Of a stretch of 64,000 nucleotides of DNA, positions 1 to 8,025 are shown in pieces; the stretch's first letter is position 1, and every line of letters begins with the position of its first letter. This DNA comes from Asaia sp003994335 (lineage in GTDB: Bacteria > Pseudomonadota > Alphaproteobacteria > Acetobacterales > Acetobacteraceae). Where the stretch lies: the NCBI RefSeq assembly GCF_037151175.1, contig NZ_JBBCOR010000001.1, positions 425,183 through 489,182 on the forward strand. Direction: 5' to 3'. Under the pieces are notes generated by a model that was not told where the DNA came from, searched no databases, and saw only the letters and a list, made by a program, of their open reading frames with translations. Both the position numbers and the translations under genes were made by a program.

Positions 1-728
1 TCACCAGCCAGAATCTGCAGCGGGGCCACGATGGCGGCCATCCACATGGCCATGGAGAACATGACCTTCACGGCGTCGGTCGGCTGGCGCTTCTGGCGCT
101 TGGCCTTGAGCAGATGCCACGCACCCACGCCACCCACGATAAAGGCCACGCAGAGGAAAGCGGCAAGCGCCATATGAACGAGGCGGAACGGGAAAGACGG
201 GTTGAAGACGATGGCCCACCAGTCTGCCGGAAGGAAACGGCCCGTCGCGGCATCGATCTTGTAACCCTGGGGTGTCTGCATCCAGGAATTGGATGCGAGG
301 ATCCAACTCATGGAGATGAGCGTGCCGATCGAGACCATGCAGGTTGCCGCGAAATGCAGCCCTTTGCCCACGCGGTTGAGCCCGAACATCATCACGCCAA
401 GGAATCCTGCTTCGAGGAAGAAGGCGGTCATGACCTCGTAGGCCAGCATCGGACCAAGGATTGGCCCAGCCTTTTGCGAGAACTGCGACCAGTTGGTGCC
501 GAACTCATAGGACATCACCAGCCCTGAGACGACGCCCATGGCGAACACGACCGAAAAGACGCGCAGCCAGTATTTGAAGAGGTCGAGATAGACGGGCTTG
601 TCCGTCTTGAGCCAGAGCCCTTCGAGCACGGCCAGGAACGCTGCCAGACCGATGGAGAAAGCGGGAAAGACGATGTGAAATCCGACGGTAAACGCGAATT
701 GCAATCGTGCAAGGAAGAGAGCACTCAT
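1..728 (-). CDS. cydA: Cytochrome bd-type (CIO) ubiquinol oxidase subunit I, N-terminal part
   Basis: Translation of the minus strand gives about 242 residues of a multi-pass membrane protein beginning MSALFLARLQFAFTVGFHIV, which matches the N-terminus of subunit I of bd-type quinol oxidases. His18 sits where the family has the axial heme b595 ligand, and the segments after it (GLWLKT, the SYEFGTNW stretch, GYKIDAATGRFLPADWW) are typical of the short cyanide-insensitive (CIO) branch. The protein would oxidise ubiquinol and reduce oxygen in the inner membrane. The reading frame runs off the left edge, so the C-terminal half and any cydB partner are not visible. An in-frame ATG at 737 is an alternative start; neither start has a clear ribosome binding site. 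Confidence 0.9.
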   Translation of the reverse strand, partial: MSALFLARLQFAFTVGFHIVFPAFSIGLAAFLAVLEGLWLKTDKPVYLDLFKYWLRVFSVVFAMGVVSGLVMSYEFGTNWSQFSQKAGPILGPMLAYEVMTAFFLEAGFLGVMMFGLNRVGKGLHFAATCMVSIGTLISMSWILASNSWMQTPQGYKIDAATGRFLPADWWAIVFNPSFPFRLVHMALAAFLCVAFIVGGVGAWHLLKAKRQKRQPTDAVKVMFSMAMWMAAIVAPLQILAG

Positions 729-822
729 GTCAGGCATTGCAGGGATCCGCGGCCATCAAGGCCAGTCGTGAAGGGGAATGGTTAACTGCCACCGCCCATA
801 AGGCGTCAGCTTCCCCTCCGGT

Positions 823-1863
823 TCATCGAGAATGCCCCGTTATTATCGCGGAAATGTGATTTTGCAATAAAATGTCATCGCGGCCGACTGGTATGGGCAG
901 GTCGAGATGGTCCGGTATCCTTGCCGATTGTTCATCCAGCGCCTTCAGAAGGGGCGCATAATCAGGCGTAATCCGCCCGGACTCGGGCAATAGGGCAATC
1001 CAGGAACGAACGAAGCCCTGCAAGCCCGACAGGTGCGCCCAGAGGGTGCCTTCTCCTGCGCCAGACAGGGTGCCGCGGGCTATGCAGGAGAGCGCGCCGA
1101 GCTGGAATGAGGCCTCCTGGATTAAATAGCGTCCATATGCCGTTTTCGAGGCGTTCCGTCCCGCTTCGTCACGCAGCGCCACGATGATGAGATGCAGCTT
1201 GCTGGCCGAGGGCAGGGTGGTCAGCAGCGGACCGATATCTGGCGTGAGGGTTTCGTTCCGCTCCTGGGCGGAGCGCTTGATCGACACCGACTCGGCGCTC
1301 AACTCCACCGCGCCTCCAGGAAGCGGGGAGGACCGCGTTATATCTTTATTGCCCCTCGCAGGAGGATCCTTCGTCACATCAGGGGTAAGTTGCACTGTGA
1401 CATGGCCAAGCGTGAGAGTCTCGATACCCGAGACAGGGGGCATGTCGAGGGACATCTGCCGTGTTTCGAGGATCAATGTACGACTGGCGGGTACGAAGTG
1501 TCCTTCAAGAGCGCTACTCGTCACGGTCATGGTGTCGCTCGGTTTGAAGATCTGCGGTCCACCAAATTCTAGGCGGATGGAGGCTGGGTGAAGAAAGCTC
1601 ACGCCGAGTACCAGGGTCTTCCCTCCCCAGCCACGACCGCGGGCATCGATCAGGCGTGGCTGAGAAAGGGTGAGGGATTGCCCCCAGGGGGAACGGGCAA
1701 GACTCCTCTGGTCCCAGTCCAGATGCCAGCCTGCTGCGGCCAGTGAGAGACGCATCTGATCGAGAGACCTGCCCAGGCGGGCCATGCGCAGGCAATCCAC
1801 GCCAAACGCTGAAAGTAACAGCAGCGTAATCCCCAGCAGGGCGTAGAAAAGCCGGTTTTTCAT
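823..1863 (-). CDS. DUF2125-family membrane-anchored protein
   Basis: A 346-residue protein with one N-terminal hydrophobic helix (residues about 5-24) that looks like a signal anchor, followed by a mostly beta-predicted, periplasm-type domain. The pattern just after the anchor (AAGWHLDWD, then P-W-G and SQPRLIDARG) resembles the alphaproteobacterial family DUF2125, whose function is unknown to me. It lies downstream of plsC in the same orientation but is separated from it by 330 bp carrying DnaA-box-like sequences, so it probably has its own promoter. Family assignment rests on recall of the pattern only. Confidence 0.6.
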   Translation of the reverse strand: MKNRLFYALLGITLLLLSAFGVDCLRMARLGRSLDQMRLSLAAAGWHLDWDQRSLARSPWGQSLTLSQPRLIDARGRGWGGKTLVLGVSFLHPASIRLEFGGPQIFKPSDTMTVTSSALEGHFVPASRTLILETRQMSLDMPPVSGIETLTLGHVTVQLTPDVTKDPPARGNKDITRSSPLPGGAVELSAESVSIKRSAQERNETLTPDIGPLLTTLPSASKLHLIIVALRDEAGRNASKTAYGRYLIQEASFQLGALSCIARGTLSGAGEGTLWAHLSGLQGFVRSWIALLPESGRITPDYAPLLKALDEQSARIPDHLDLPIPVGRDDILLQNHISAIITGHSR

Positions 1864-1943
1864 GGGCTCGAACCGTGATGATTACTGATCGCGGTGTCTG
1901 CCCTGCGCTCCAATTTCACAGTCATGATGAGAAACCGCACAAA

Positions 1944-2222
1944 TTATCCCCAGAGCGCACTGGCTTCGTTCGAGAGGGAAGAAAAGACTCCCTGACGAAG
2001 GGCTATGAAAGCGTCCGGGCCTGTGGTAGATGCCCCCACCGCGTGGAATTTCGGGCACAATGCTCCGTAAAACCTAGGTTTTACGATGATTGTCTCTTGA
2101 CTCGTGCGCAAGGGCGCTTTGGTCCCAACGCTTGGGTGATGCACAGCTTTTCCCCAGTCAGCTCTCCGGTTCTGCACAGGGGATCCTCCGGTCAGCATTT
2201 CGAGTCCACAGAGTTATCCACA
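1944..2222 (+). promoter_or_regulatory. Cluster of DnaA-box-like 9-mers (candidate oriC or DnaA-binding region)
   Basis: The 328-bp gap between the DUF2125 gene and plsC contains a perfect DnaA box TTATCCACA at 2214-2222 and near matches in the same orientation: TTATCCCCA (1944-1952), TGATGCACA (2137-2145), TTTTCCCCA (2148-2156), TTCTGCACA (2170-2178) and a weak GAGTCCACA (2202-2210). The last five start 11, 22, 32 and 12 bp apart, close to whole helical turns. Several are one substitution from TTATNCACA. This is what a replication origin or a DnaA-controlled site looks like. No dnaA, parAB, hemE or other usual origin neighbour is in view, and there is no obvious AT-rich unwinding stretch, so origin status is only a hypothesis. 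Confidence 0.45.
2066..2085. repeat. Perfect 20-bp palindrome
   Basis: CGTAAAACCT is followed directly by its reverse complement AGGTTTTACG, with no spacer. It lies in the non-coding gap between the DUF2125 gene and plsC, in the middle of the DnaA-box-like cluster. A spacer-free palindrome suits a dimeric DNA-binding protein better than an RNA hairpin, since it has no loop. No regulator is recognised for it. Confidence 0.7.
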
Positions 2223-2935
2223 GGGTGTGGCAGGTCCTCGCGCGCGCTTAGTCGATCCCAGGATTTGTAGATCGAGTCGATCAGGGATAGCCGTCCGGCA
2301 TTGGCGGGGAGGGCCTCTCCGATAGCGATAGTGATCTCCCCTGGCTGCATCAACCAGCCTCTGCGCGGCCAGTGAAGGCCCGAATTTGTCGCGACCGGAA
2401 TCACGGGGGCGGCGGCCTGTTTGGCAAGTGCTACGACGCCGGGCTGGAGGGGCACCCTTGCCCCGGGAAGCGTGCGGGTGCCTTCAGGGAAGATGATGAT
2501 CTGGCGTGAGGCGTCAAAATGCGCCTGGGTTGCCTTCATCAGGCCGCGCAGAGCCTTCGCCCCCGCTTCTCGCTCAACCGGCACCATTCCGGAAAGAAGC
2601 AGCATTGGGCCAATGAAAGGGATGCGCGTCAGTTCCTGTTTGATCACATAAGCGGGGCCGGGCACGAGCGTCATCCAGATGAACCCGTCGAAGAAGGACT
2701 GATGCTGCGATGCAATGAGGCAGGCGCCTTCAGGGAGGTTCTCCGCGCCAACAACGCGAATGCGGATACGGCAAAAGAACCTGAGGCCCCGAAGTGTCAG
2801 GGCAGACCAGCTCTGGGCGTAACGCAAGGCAAGATCACGGCGGCGCAGTACGCGGATCGGCATCGCGCCGATACCCATGATCAGCGTCAGGATGACGAAA
2901 TAGGTGATGAAGAGAAAGGCGCGTATCCGGTTCAT
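2192..2935 (-). CDS. plsC: 1-acyl-sn-glycerol-3-phosphate acyltransferase
   Basis: A 247-residue acyltransferase that would add the second acyl chain to lysophosphatidic acid at the inner membrane. The N-terminus is a hydrophobic helix; the catalytic H(X4)D motif is HQSFFD (His78, Asp83) and the second conserved block is FPEGTR, with PVAT following. The start at 2935 has a GGGGGAG ribosome binding site 3-4 nt upstream; an in-frame ATG at 2959 lacks one. It is the last gene of a minus-strand series ftsE-ftsX-DUF218-plsC that I recall as common in Alphaproteobacteria. The 3' end overlaps the strong DnaA box at 2214. Confidence 0.9.
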   Translation of the reverse strand: MNRIRAFLFITYFVILTLIMGIGAMPIRVLRRRDLALRYAQSWSALTLRGLRFFCRIRIRVVGAENLPEGACLIASQHQSFFDGFIWMTLVPGPAYVIKQELTRIPFIGPMLLLSGMVPVEREAGAKALRGLMKATQAHFDASRQIIIFPEGTRTLPGARVPLQPGVVALAKQAAAPVIPVATNSGLHWPRRGWLMQPGEITIAIGEALPANAGRLSLIDSIYKSWDRLSAREDLPHPVDNSVDSKC

Positions 2936-3135
2936 GCACTCCCCCAGGGCCGGCTCCATGTCGCTTGTTCACTAGAGCAAGCGAGGGCGCGATGGAATTC
3001 TTCCACAACGAGAAAGATGGGCCTCACGCTTCCAATCCCCATGCCTGATCTCACTGGTGTGGCAAGAGACGATGGGTCTGTCGCCCAGCGCAAGCCTTCG
3101 TCGTCGCGTGCATCTCGGGATGCTCTATGACGGGG

Positions 3136-3726
3136 TCAGGAGCGGGGGGTAAGATTCACACCGCGTGACAGGCCAAGGTTGGAGCCGATCCATTTCGTAT
3201 ATTCGTGTAAAAGCAGCCTGAATGTCGCCCGATCGGGCGTGCGTCGCAACGCCGGCGAGCGTATCGGGTAAGGATGCAGCGCTACACCGGGCGCGGCACG
3301 ATGCAGTTCCAGCATGGCGCGCCGGATGTGATAGCCTGCGGTGACGACAAGAAGGGAATGGATCGCGTTCTGGCGAGCCCAATCAGCCGTTTCCGACCCA
3401 TTGCCGATGGTCGAGACGGCGCGACGGCCCAGCGTGATGCGGGCCGCAAGCGCAGGAGTGAGGGCGATCGGCGCATGCTCGGTGAGTTGCGCGAGCGTGG
3501 CATGGGGACCGACGCCCGATATCAGCAATTTTCCCCCGACCCCTTTGTCGAGCAGGGCAAGTGAGGCTTCGATCCGGTCGCGCCCTCCGGTGAGGGCGAC
3601 GATGCCGTCGCAATGGACCGGTTGCGACACGGGATGAAGCGCATCGACGCAGAACCACGCGAATCCGGCGCACCAGGTCAATGCCAGGACGAGCAGAAGA
3701 AACGGCACGGCCAGCCAGAATTTCAT
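3136..3726 (-). CDS. YdcF/ElyC/SanA family (DUF218) membrane protein
   Basis: A 196-residue protein with one N-terminal transmembrane helix (MKFWLAVPF... region) and a DUF218 domain. Visible family blocks are IVALTGGRDRIEASLALL, LLISGVG, GNGSETADWARQN and LLVVTAGYHIRRA. Members such as ElyC and SanA affect envelope integrity; their biochemical activity is uncertain. The ATG at 3726 overlaps the ftsX stop codon (ATGA), so the two are probably translated together. A longer in-frame extension to 4194 only shadows ftsX and was discarded. Confidence 0.85.
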   Translation of the reverse strand: MKFWLAVPFLLLVLALTWCAGFAWFCVDALHPVSQPVHCDGIVALTGGRDRIEASLALLDKGVGGKLLISGVGPHATLAQLTEHAPIALTPALAARITLGRRAVSTIGNGSETADWARQNAIHSLLVVTAGYHIRRAMLELHRAAPGVALHPYPIRSPALRRTPDRATFRLLLHEYTKWIGSNLGLSRGVNLTPRS

Positions 3727-4631
3727 GGCAGGCGCCGCAGCCAGAGCCGCACCGTCGCCTGGGCCACGAGGAAACTCAGCAAGGCTACCAGCAGCGGCAC
3801 ACAGATCAGGGACTGGAGCAGGGCAGGGGGTAGACTCGTTGCAAGCTTCAGCCATCCGTCCATATCGCCCGGCCAGAACGCCAGACTGCCCTGCTGATGG
3901 TCCAGGAAGGGCAGGATCAGGCGATGCACGATGGCGAGGGTCATCCCCCCCAGCGCCATGCCAACCGCGCCTCCCCCAAATCCGAGCCCGAAGCTGCGCC
4001 AGGCGATGCGCCTTGCGATGAGGCCGTCCCTGGCGCCGAAACCATGGAGGATTTCGATGGTGCGCCGACGGGCCGTCAGGGTCATGCGTACCGAGAGTGT
4101 GGTCACACCGGCCGTTGCAAAACCAGCCAGTAGCACGGCGAGCCAGGCACAGGCCTGCAGGCTTTGTCCCAGCAGCATGAGACGCTCGCCCCATCGCCCG
4201 TTTTCCTCAATGACCGCGGAAGGCGCCAGCGTGTCGAGAATACGCGGCAGATCCGTTACCGGGCCCTCTGCACGACGTGTGATCTCAAGCACAACAGGAA
4301 GGTCTGACACAGTACCCTGCATCGGTCCCAGCCACGGGCGCAGGAGCTCACGGATCCGCTCTTCGGAGAGCGTCTCGACGGCAGCGATTCCCGGATCGCT
4401 CTGCAGGACCGATACCAGTCTGGCCGCCGTCTCCCGTCCGTCTCCCGAGAAGTCGGGAATTTCGATCGTCACCTGCCGTGCGGCGCCATGGGCCCATTCG
4501 CGCGAGAGGCTCCGTGACGCGTCCCATCCTCCGAGTGCCAGCGTCGCAATGGCCGCGACGGCCGCGATGATCGGGATGAGGCCGCGGTCCTGTCTGCCCA
4601 GATGCAGCCCGTCTGGCAGGGCGCGGCTCAT
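3723..4631 (-). CDS. ftsX: Cell division protein FtsX (ABC transporter-like permease)
   Basis: A 302-residue membrane protein with the FtsX plan: a first transmembrane helix near residues 20-40, a periplasmic domain (about 45-150), then three further helices, ending with LLSFLVAQATVRLWLRRLP. With FtsE it forms the complex that activates septal peptidoglycan hydrolases at the divisome. It overlaps ftsE by 4 nt upstream and the DUF218 gene by 4 nt downstream. FtsX is poorly conserved in sequence; the call relies on topology and on the ftsE partner. Confidence 0.85.
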   Translation of the reverse strand: MSRALPDGLHLGRQDRGLIPIIAAVAAIATLALGGWDASRSLSREWAHGAARQVTIEIPDFSGDGRETAARLVSVLQSDPGIAAVETLSEERIRELLRPWLGPMQGTVSDLPVVLEITRRAEGPVTDLPRILDTLAPSAVIEENGRWGERLMLLGQSLQACAWLAVLLAGFATAGVTTLSVRMTLTARRRTIEILHGFGARDGLIARRIAWRSFGLGFGGGAVGMALGGMTLAIVHRLILPFLDHQQGSLAFWPGDMDGWLKLATSLPPALLQSLICVPLLVALLSFLVAQATVRLWLRRLP

Positions 4632-5323
4632 GGCGCTGCTCCCCTCTCGGCAGGCGGATCACACAGGCGCCCCTGTTTCAGCATGATCTGTGGATGACGA
4701 ATCGCCCGCACGAGCGCCTCGTTATGGGTTGCGACGATCACGGTGGTGCCCGCGCGACTCAACGCCTCGAGGGCTTCGACCAGTTGCCAGCTCTGTCCTT
4801 CCGCGAGGGCATTTGTCGGCTCGTCGGCCAGAAGCAACGCCGGACGCATGATCAGCGCCCGCGCAATGGCCACGCGCTGACGCTCGCCCCCCGAAAGCTG
4901 ATCCGGGAATTTCCTCTCTTTCCCATCCAGCCCGAGCCAGTCGAGAATCGAGGGGATCTCGCTTTGCAGGATTTCTTGCGTCGTTCCCGCCAGGCGAAGG
5001 GGAAGTGCGATATTGTCAAACACATCCAGCTCGGAAAGCAGGCGCAGATCCTGCGGGATGAAGCCAATACGCTGCCGTAGCTGAGCAAGCTGGCGTCGTC
5101 GTGCCGTCCTGATATCGACACCGAGAATTTCGACGCCCCCCTCTTCGGGAAGGGCTTCTCCATGCATGAGGCGCAGGAGGCTCGATTTTCCGGCGCCTGA
5201 GGGGCCTGTCAGCCAGAAGAAGCTGCCCTGGGGAATATCGAGAGTGATTCCCTGCAGACCCGGGCGCCCCTGGGCTTTTCTCCCTTTTTCAAGCCGATAG
5301 GTGACATTGCGAAACCGGATCAT
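4628..5323 (-). CDS. ftsE: Cell division ATP-binding protein FtsE
   Basis: A 231-residue ABC ATPase with all motifs intact: Walker A GPSGAGKSS (residues 40-48), Q-loop in GFIPQDLRL, signature LSGGERQRVAIARAL, Walker B LLLADEPTNAL and H-loop ATHNEAL. Length and the adjacent ftsX identify it as FtsE, which drives FtsX in the divisome. It is the first gene of the overlapping ftsE-ftsX-DUF218 string; the small membrane-protein gene ends only 19 bp upstream and may be in the same transcript. Confidence 0.93.
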   Translation of the reverse strand: MIRFRNVTYRLEKGRKAQGRPGLQGITLDIPQGSFFWLTGPSGAGKSSLLRLMHGEALPEEGGVEILGVDIRTARRRQLAQLRQRIGFIPQDLRLLSELDVFDNIALPLRLAGTTQEILQSEIPSILDWLGLDGKERKFPDQLSGGERQRVAIARALIMRPALLLADEPTNALAEGQSWQLVEALEALSRAGTTVIVATHNEALVRAIRHPQIMLKQGRLCDPPAERGAAP

Positions 5324-5342
5324 GAACGCCCTGGCCGGGGAA

Positions 5343-5753
5343 TTACATATTGCGCGCGGCGACTGCCGAAACCGTGGCGCCGAGGGCAGCGACAGCCATC
5401 AGCAGGAACCCGTCGAAAACCAGACCCGAAGGGGTCATCACATGGCTGCCGATGGCCAGATGTTCCGGAATGCTGCCCACCACATGGTTCATCACGTCCT
5501 GTGCCTGCGGGTCCGTCGAGGCGCTCGATGTGGTGATCGAGGCGAGTGCGCGGGGCAGAGCCATCCAGCCAATGCCGATCACGAGACAAAGCGGCGCGAG
5601 GACCTCGGCGACCTGTTGGGCGAAGTAGAAGGCGAAATAGCAGATCGCCCAGAACCCGGTTCGGACGATGCCGAACCCCGATGCCTTGCGCGGCGCGCGA
5701 TCGTCGCTCGTCTGGGCGAGGCGGGACAGGGACGGACGGGGCGAAACTTCCAT
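5343..5753 (-). CDS. Small membrane protein of unknown function
   Basis: A 136-residue protein with two to three hydrophobic segments (GFWAICYFAFYFAQQVAEV; LAPLCLVIGIGWMAL; a C-terminal FLLMAVAALGATVSAVAA helix) and a charged cytoplasm-type N-terminus. I recognise no family. It lies 19 bp upstream of ftsE in the same direction and could be co-transcribed with it, but nothing in the sequence ties it to division. Confidence 0.6.
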   Translation of the reverse strand: MEVSPRPSLSRLAQTSDDRAPRKASGFGIVRTGFWAICYFAFYFAQQVAEVLAPLCLVIGIGWMALPRALASITTSSASTDPQAQDVMNHVVGSIPEHLAIGSHVMTPSGLVFDGFLLMAVAALGATVSAVAARNM

Positions 5754-6138
5754 GGGGCGCTTTCAGCTTTTCGTAACGGGCGAGGTTGAAAAGGCGTCCA
5801 GTCGACGCTGGCCACGTTGTCTCTGGTTGAGGTAGCTGGGCGGGGCGGGAAATGCAATGATTGCCGTCCTCACCGCAGCTCGGTGTTCCTCCTGGGGCGC
5901 AGGTCTCGATGCCGTCCCGACGGCGAAATACAAACTGGTCTGAGTCCATGCCCGGACACTGTGCGGTACTGTGTGAGTGGCGCAGACCACGCCGCCGCGC
6001 TGCGGATTCCTGACCTGGGTATTGCAGCGCAGAGGGGAGCAACCATGAGAGGTCTCGCGCGGTAATGGCGTATCGCGACAACCATGCTAGTGATGGAAAG
6101 ACTACCTGAAGGCCGCGCATGATGGATCTATCCCCCCA
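5754..6138. other. Intergenic region (385 bp), no gene recognised
   Basis: A divergent gap between the minus-strand small membrane protein/ftsEX unit and the plus-strand kinase pair, so it should hold promoters for both. Short reading frames exist on both strands, but none has a family resemblance, a good ribosome binding site or a coherent composition. I see no tRNA-like cloverleaf, terminator or long repeat. Confidence 0.5.
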
Positions 6139-8025
6139 ATGACCAGTTCCGTGACGATCCCGGACATGCATCTCCCCCGGATACTTCTGGTTGAGGAATC
6201 GGACAGCCAGGCAGAAGCACTCGTCCAGCTCCTGGAAGAGGCAGGCTTTGACGTGCGTCGCGTCGCGAGCGGTGAGGAAGCGCTCTCCTGTCTCGATGAC
6301 GGCCTGCCGGATCTGGTCGTGTCGGATTATCACCTGCCGGGGATGAATGGCGGGCAAATGGCCCGTCAGTTCCGTATGAATGCGCATACGCGCTCGATCC
6401 CGATCCTGATGCTGACGGAAGACGTCGCGCCGGGTCTGGAACGCGAAGGGCTCGAGAGCGGCGCTGACGCATATATCTCGAAATCGGCCCATCCCGATCT
6501 TCTTGTGCTGCGCATCCGGGCGCTGCTGCGCGAGGGCTCTGATTTTCTCCAGGCTGAGGAAGCCGGGCGCTTCAGACGCGCGCGCATTGTGATCGTCACA
6601 AGTCCGAGGAGCGATGACAGCGACGAAGAGCCCCTCGCGGATAATGCGAGCTGGGAGCGCGATGCGTCTGGTGCCTCCCTGGGGGAATTGCTCTGGCGTG
6701 ATGGCCATACAGTTACGACAGTGACGGCGTCGAGCGAGCTGGTGAATGGGGGATGGCTCGGAGGCGAGGAGGGACCGGATTGTCTCGTGCTCGATCTCAC
6801 GTCGCGTATGCTGGACGGGGTCAATTTCTGCCGTCGTCTCGACGCCCGTCGACAGGATGTGCTTGAGGCTGGCGGAACCTCCTTTCGCATCCTTGGTATC
6901 GTGGACGCCAATCGCTTTCGGCGGCATTCGGCCGCCGATCTGTTTGATGCCGGGCTGGATGATCTGGTCCCCAGCGATATCGCCCCTGACGTGCTGGCCC
7001 TGCGCATACGGGTTCTGGTCAGGCGCAAGCTCGCTCAGGACGAGATCAGACAGCAGGAAATCAAGCGTCAGGTGCGCGAGGTGGCGCTCCAGACTGCCCA
7101 GAGTGAGGCACGAGCCATCGCTGCCAAGGCGGCCATGGCAGAGGCGCTTGCACATGCCAACTCGGAACTCGCCGATGCGAATGCGCGACTGATCGAGACA
7201 CAGGCCAAACTTGTTCAGACGGCCAAAATGGCCTCGCTTGGCGAACTCGTGGCGGGCATTGCCCACGAGATCAATAATCCGTTGGCCTTCACTCTGGCCC
7301 ATGAGGAGACCATCGCCCGCGCTCTGCAACGGCTGATCGACTCAGAAGGGCCGCTTCAGTCGTCCCAGCTCGCCCTGCTTGAGAAATGTTCGAACCGCAT
7401 CGGGGCAATGCGCCTTGGATTGCAACGCATACAAAATCTGGTGCTGAGCTTGCGCCGCTTCTCCCGTCTGGATGAAAGCGCCTTTCAGGACACGGATGTG
7501 GTCGAGGCCATCGATACCGCGCTGGCCCTGCTCGCCCATAAATTCGGCAGGGAGATCATGGTGGAGCGTCATCTGAACGCTCCGCGTATGCTGGTCTGCC
7601 AGCCGGCCCTGCTGCATCAGGTTGTGATGAATATCGTGAGCAACGCAGCCGACGCCATTCGATCCCGCGCCGAGACGGAGGGGTTCGAGCCGGGTACGCC
7701 GAGCGGCAAGATCGTGATCGAAACCACCCTTCGGCAAAGCGGCAATGAGGCCTTCTACGTGATCAGTGTGGCCGATGACGGGCCCGGTGTACCGCCCGCG
7801 CTCAGGGCCCGCGTCTTTGAGCCTTTCTTTACGACCAAGCCCGTAGGGATGGGCACAGGTCTTGGCCTTGCGATCGCCTATGGCGTCATTGAGGCCCATG
7901 GCGGCACGATTGATATCGACGACGCCAATCTGAGTGGGGGACGTGGCGTGGGGGCCTGCTTCACCCTGTCTGTCCCTGTCCGCCTGACGCCGACAGGCCC
8001 GGTCACCATAGGACGCAGCGCATGA
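6139..8025 (+). CDS. Two-receiver sensor histidine kinase (REC-REC-HisKA-HATPase)
   Basis: A 628-residue protein without transmembrane segments. Receiver 1 spans about residues 13-135 with phospho-acceptor Asp63 in VVSDYHLPG. A second receiver-like domain (about 150-295) keeps an Asp219 (LVLDLTSRML) but is divergent. A coiled-coil (about 300-365, rich in Ala/Glu/Gln) leads to a HisKA domain with His376 in ELVAGIAHEINNPL and a HATPase_c domain with VSNAADAI, DDGPGVPP and GTGLGLAIAYGV. N-terminal receivers on a cytoplasmic kinase suggest it is itself a phosphorelay target. The stop overlaps the next kinase gene by 4 nt, so the two are likely made together and may signal to each other. Confidence 0.9.
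   Translation: MTSSVTIPDMHLPRILLVEESDSQAEALVQLLEEAGFDVRRVASGEEALSCLDDGLPDLVVSDYHLPGMNGGQMARQFRMNAHTRSIPILMLTEDVAPGLEREGLESGADAYISKSAHPDLLVLRIRALLREGSDFLQAEEAGRFRRARIVIVTSPRSDDSDEEPLADNASWERDASGASLGELLWRDGHTVTTVTASSELVNGGWLGGEEGPDCLVLDLTSRMLDGVNFCRRLDARRQDVLEAGGTSFRILGIVDANRFRRHSAADLFDAGLDDLVPSDIAPDVLALRIRVLVRRKLAQDEIRQQEIKRQVREVALQTAQSEARAIAAKAAMAEALAHANSELADANARLIETQAKLVQTAKMASLGELVAGIAHEINNPLAFTLAHEETIARALQRLIDSEGPLQSSQLALLEKCSNRIGAMRLGLQRIQNLVLSLRRFSRLDESAFQDTDVVEAIDTALALLAHKFGREIMVERHLNAPRMLVCQPALLHQVVMNIVSNAADAIRSRAETEGFEPGTPSGKIVIETTLRQSGNEAFYVISVADDGPGVPPALRARVFEPFFTTKPVGMGTGLGLAIAYGVIEAHGGTIDIDDANLSGGRGVGACFTLSVPVRLTPTGPVTIGRSA

Noticed and set aside
1875..2270. 131-codon plus-strand frame in the gap with DnaA-like boxes
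   Set aside because: It covers the palindrome and boxes, has no good ribosome binding site, no family resemblance and runs antisense into plsC.
5320..7329. Long (669-codon) minus-strand frame antisense to the first histidine kinase
   Set aside because: It has no family resemblance, repeats the low-complexity His/Arg-rich composition typical of antisense frames in high-GC genes, and overlaps a clear kinase gene and a small membrane-protein gene.
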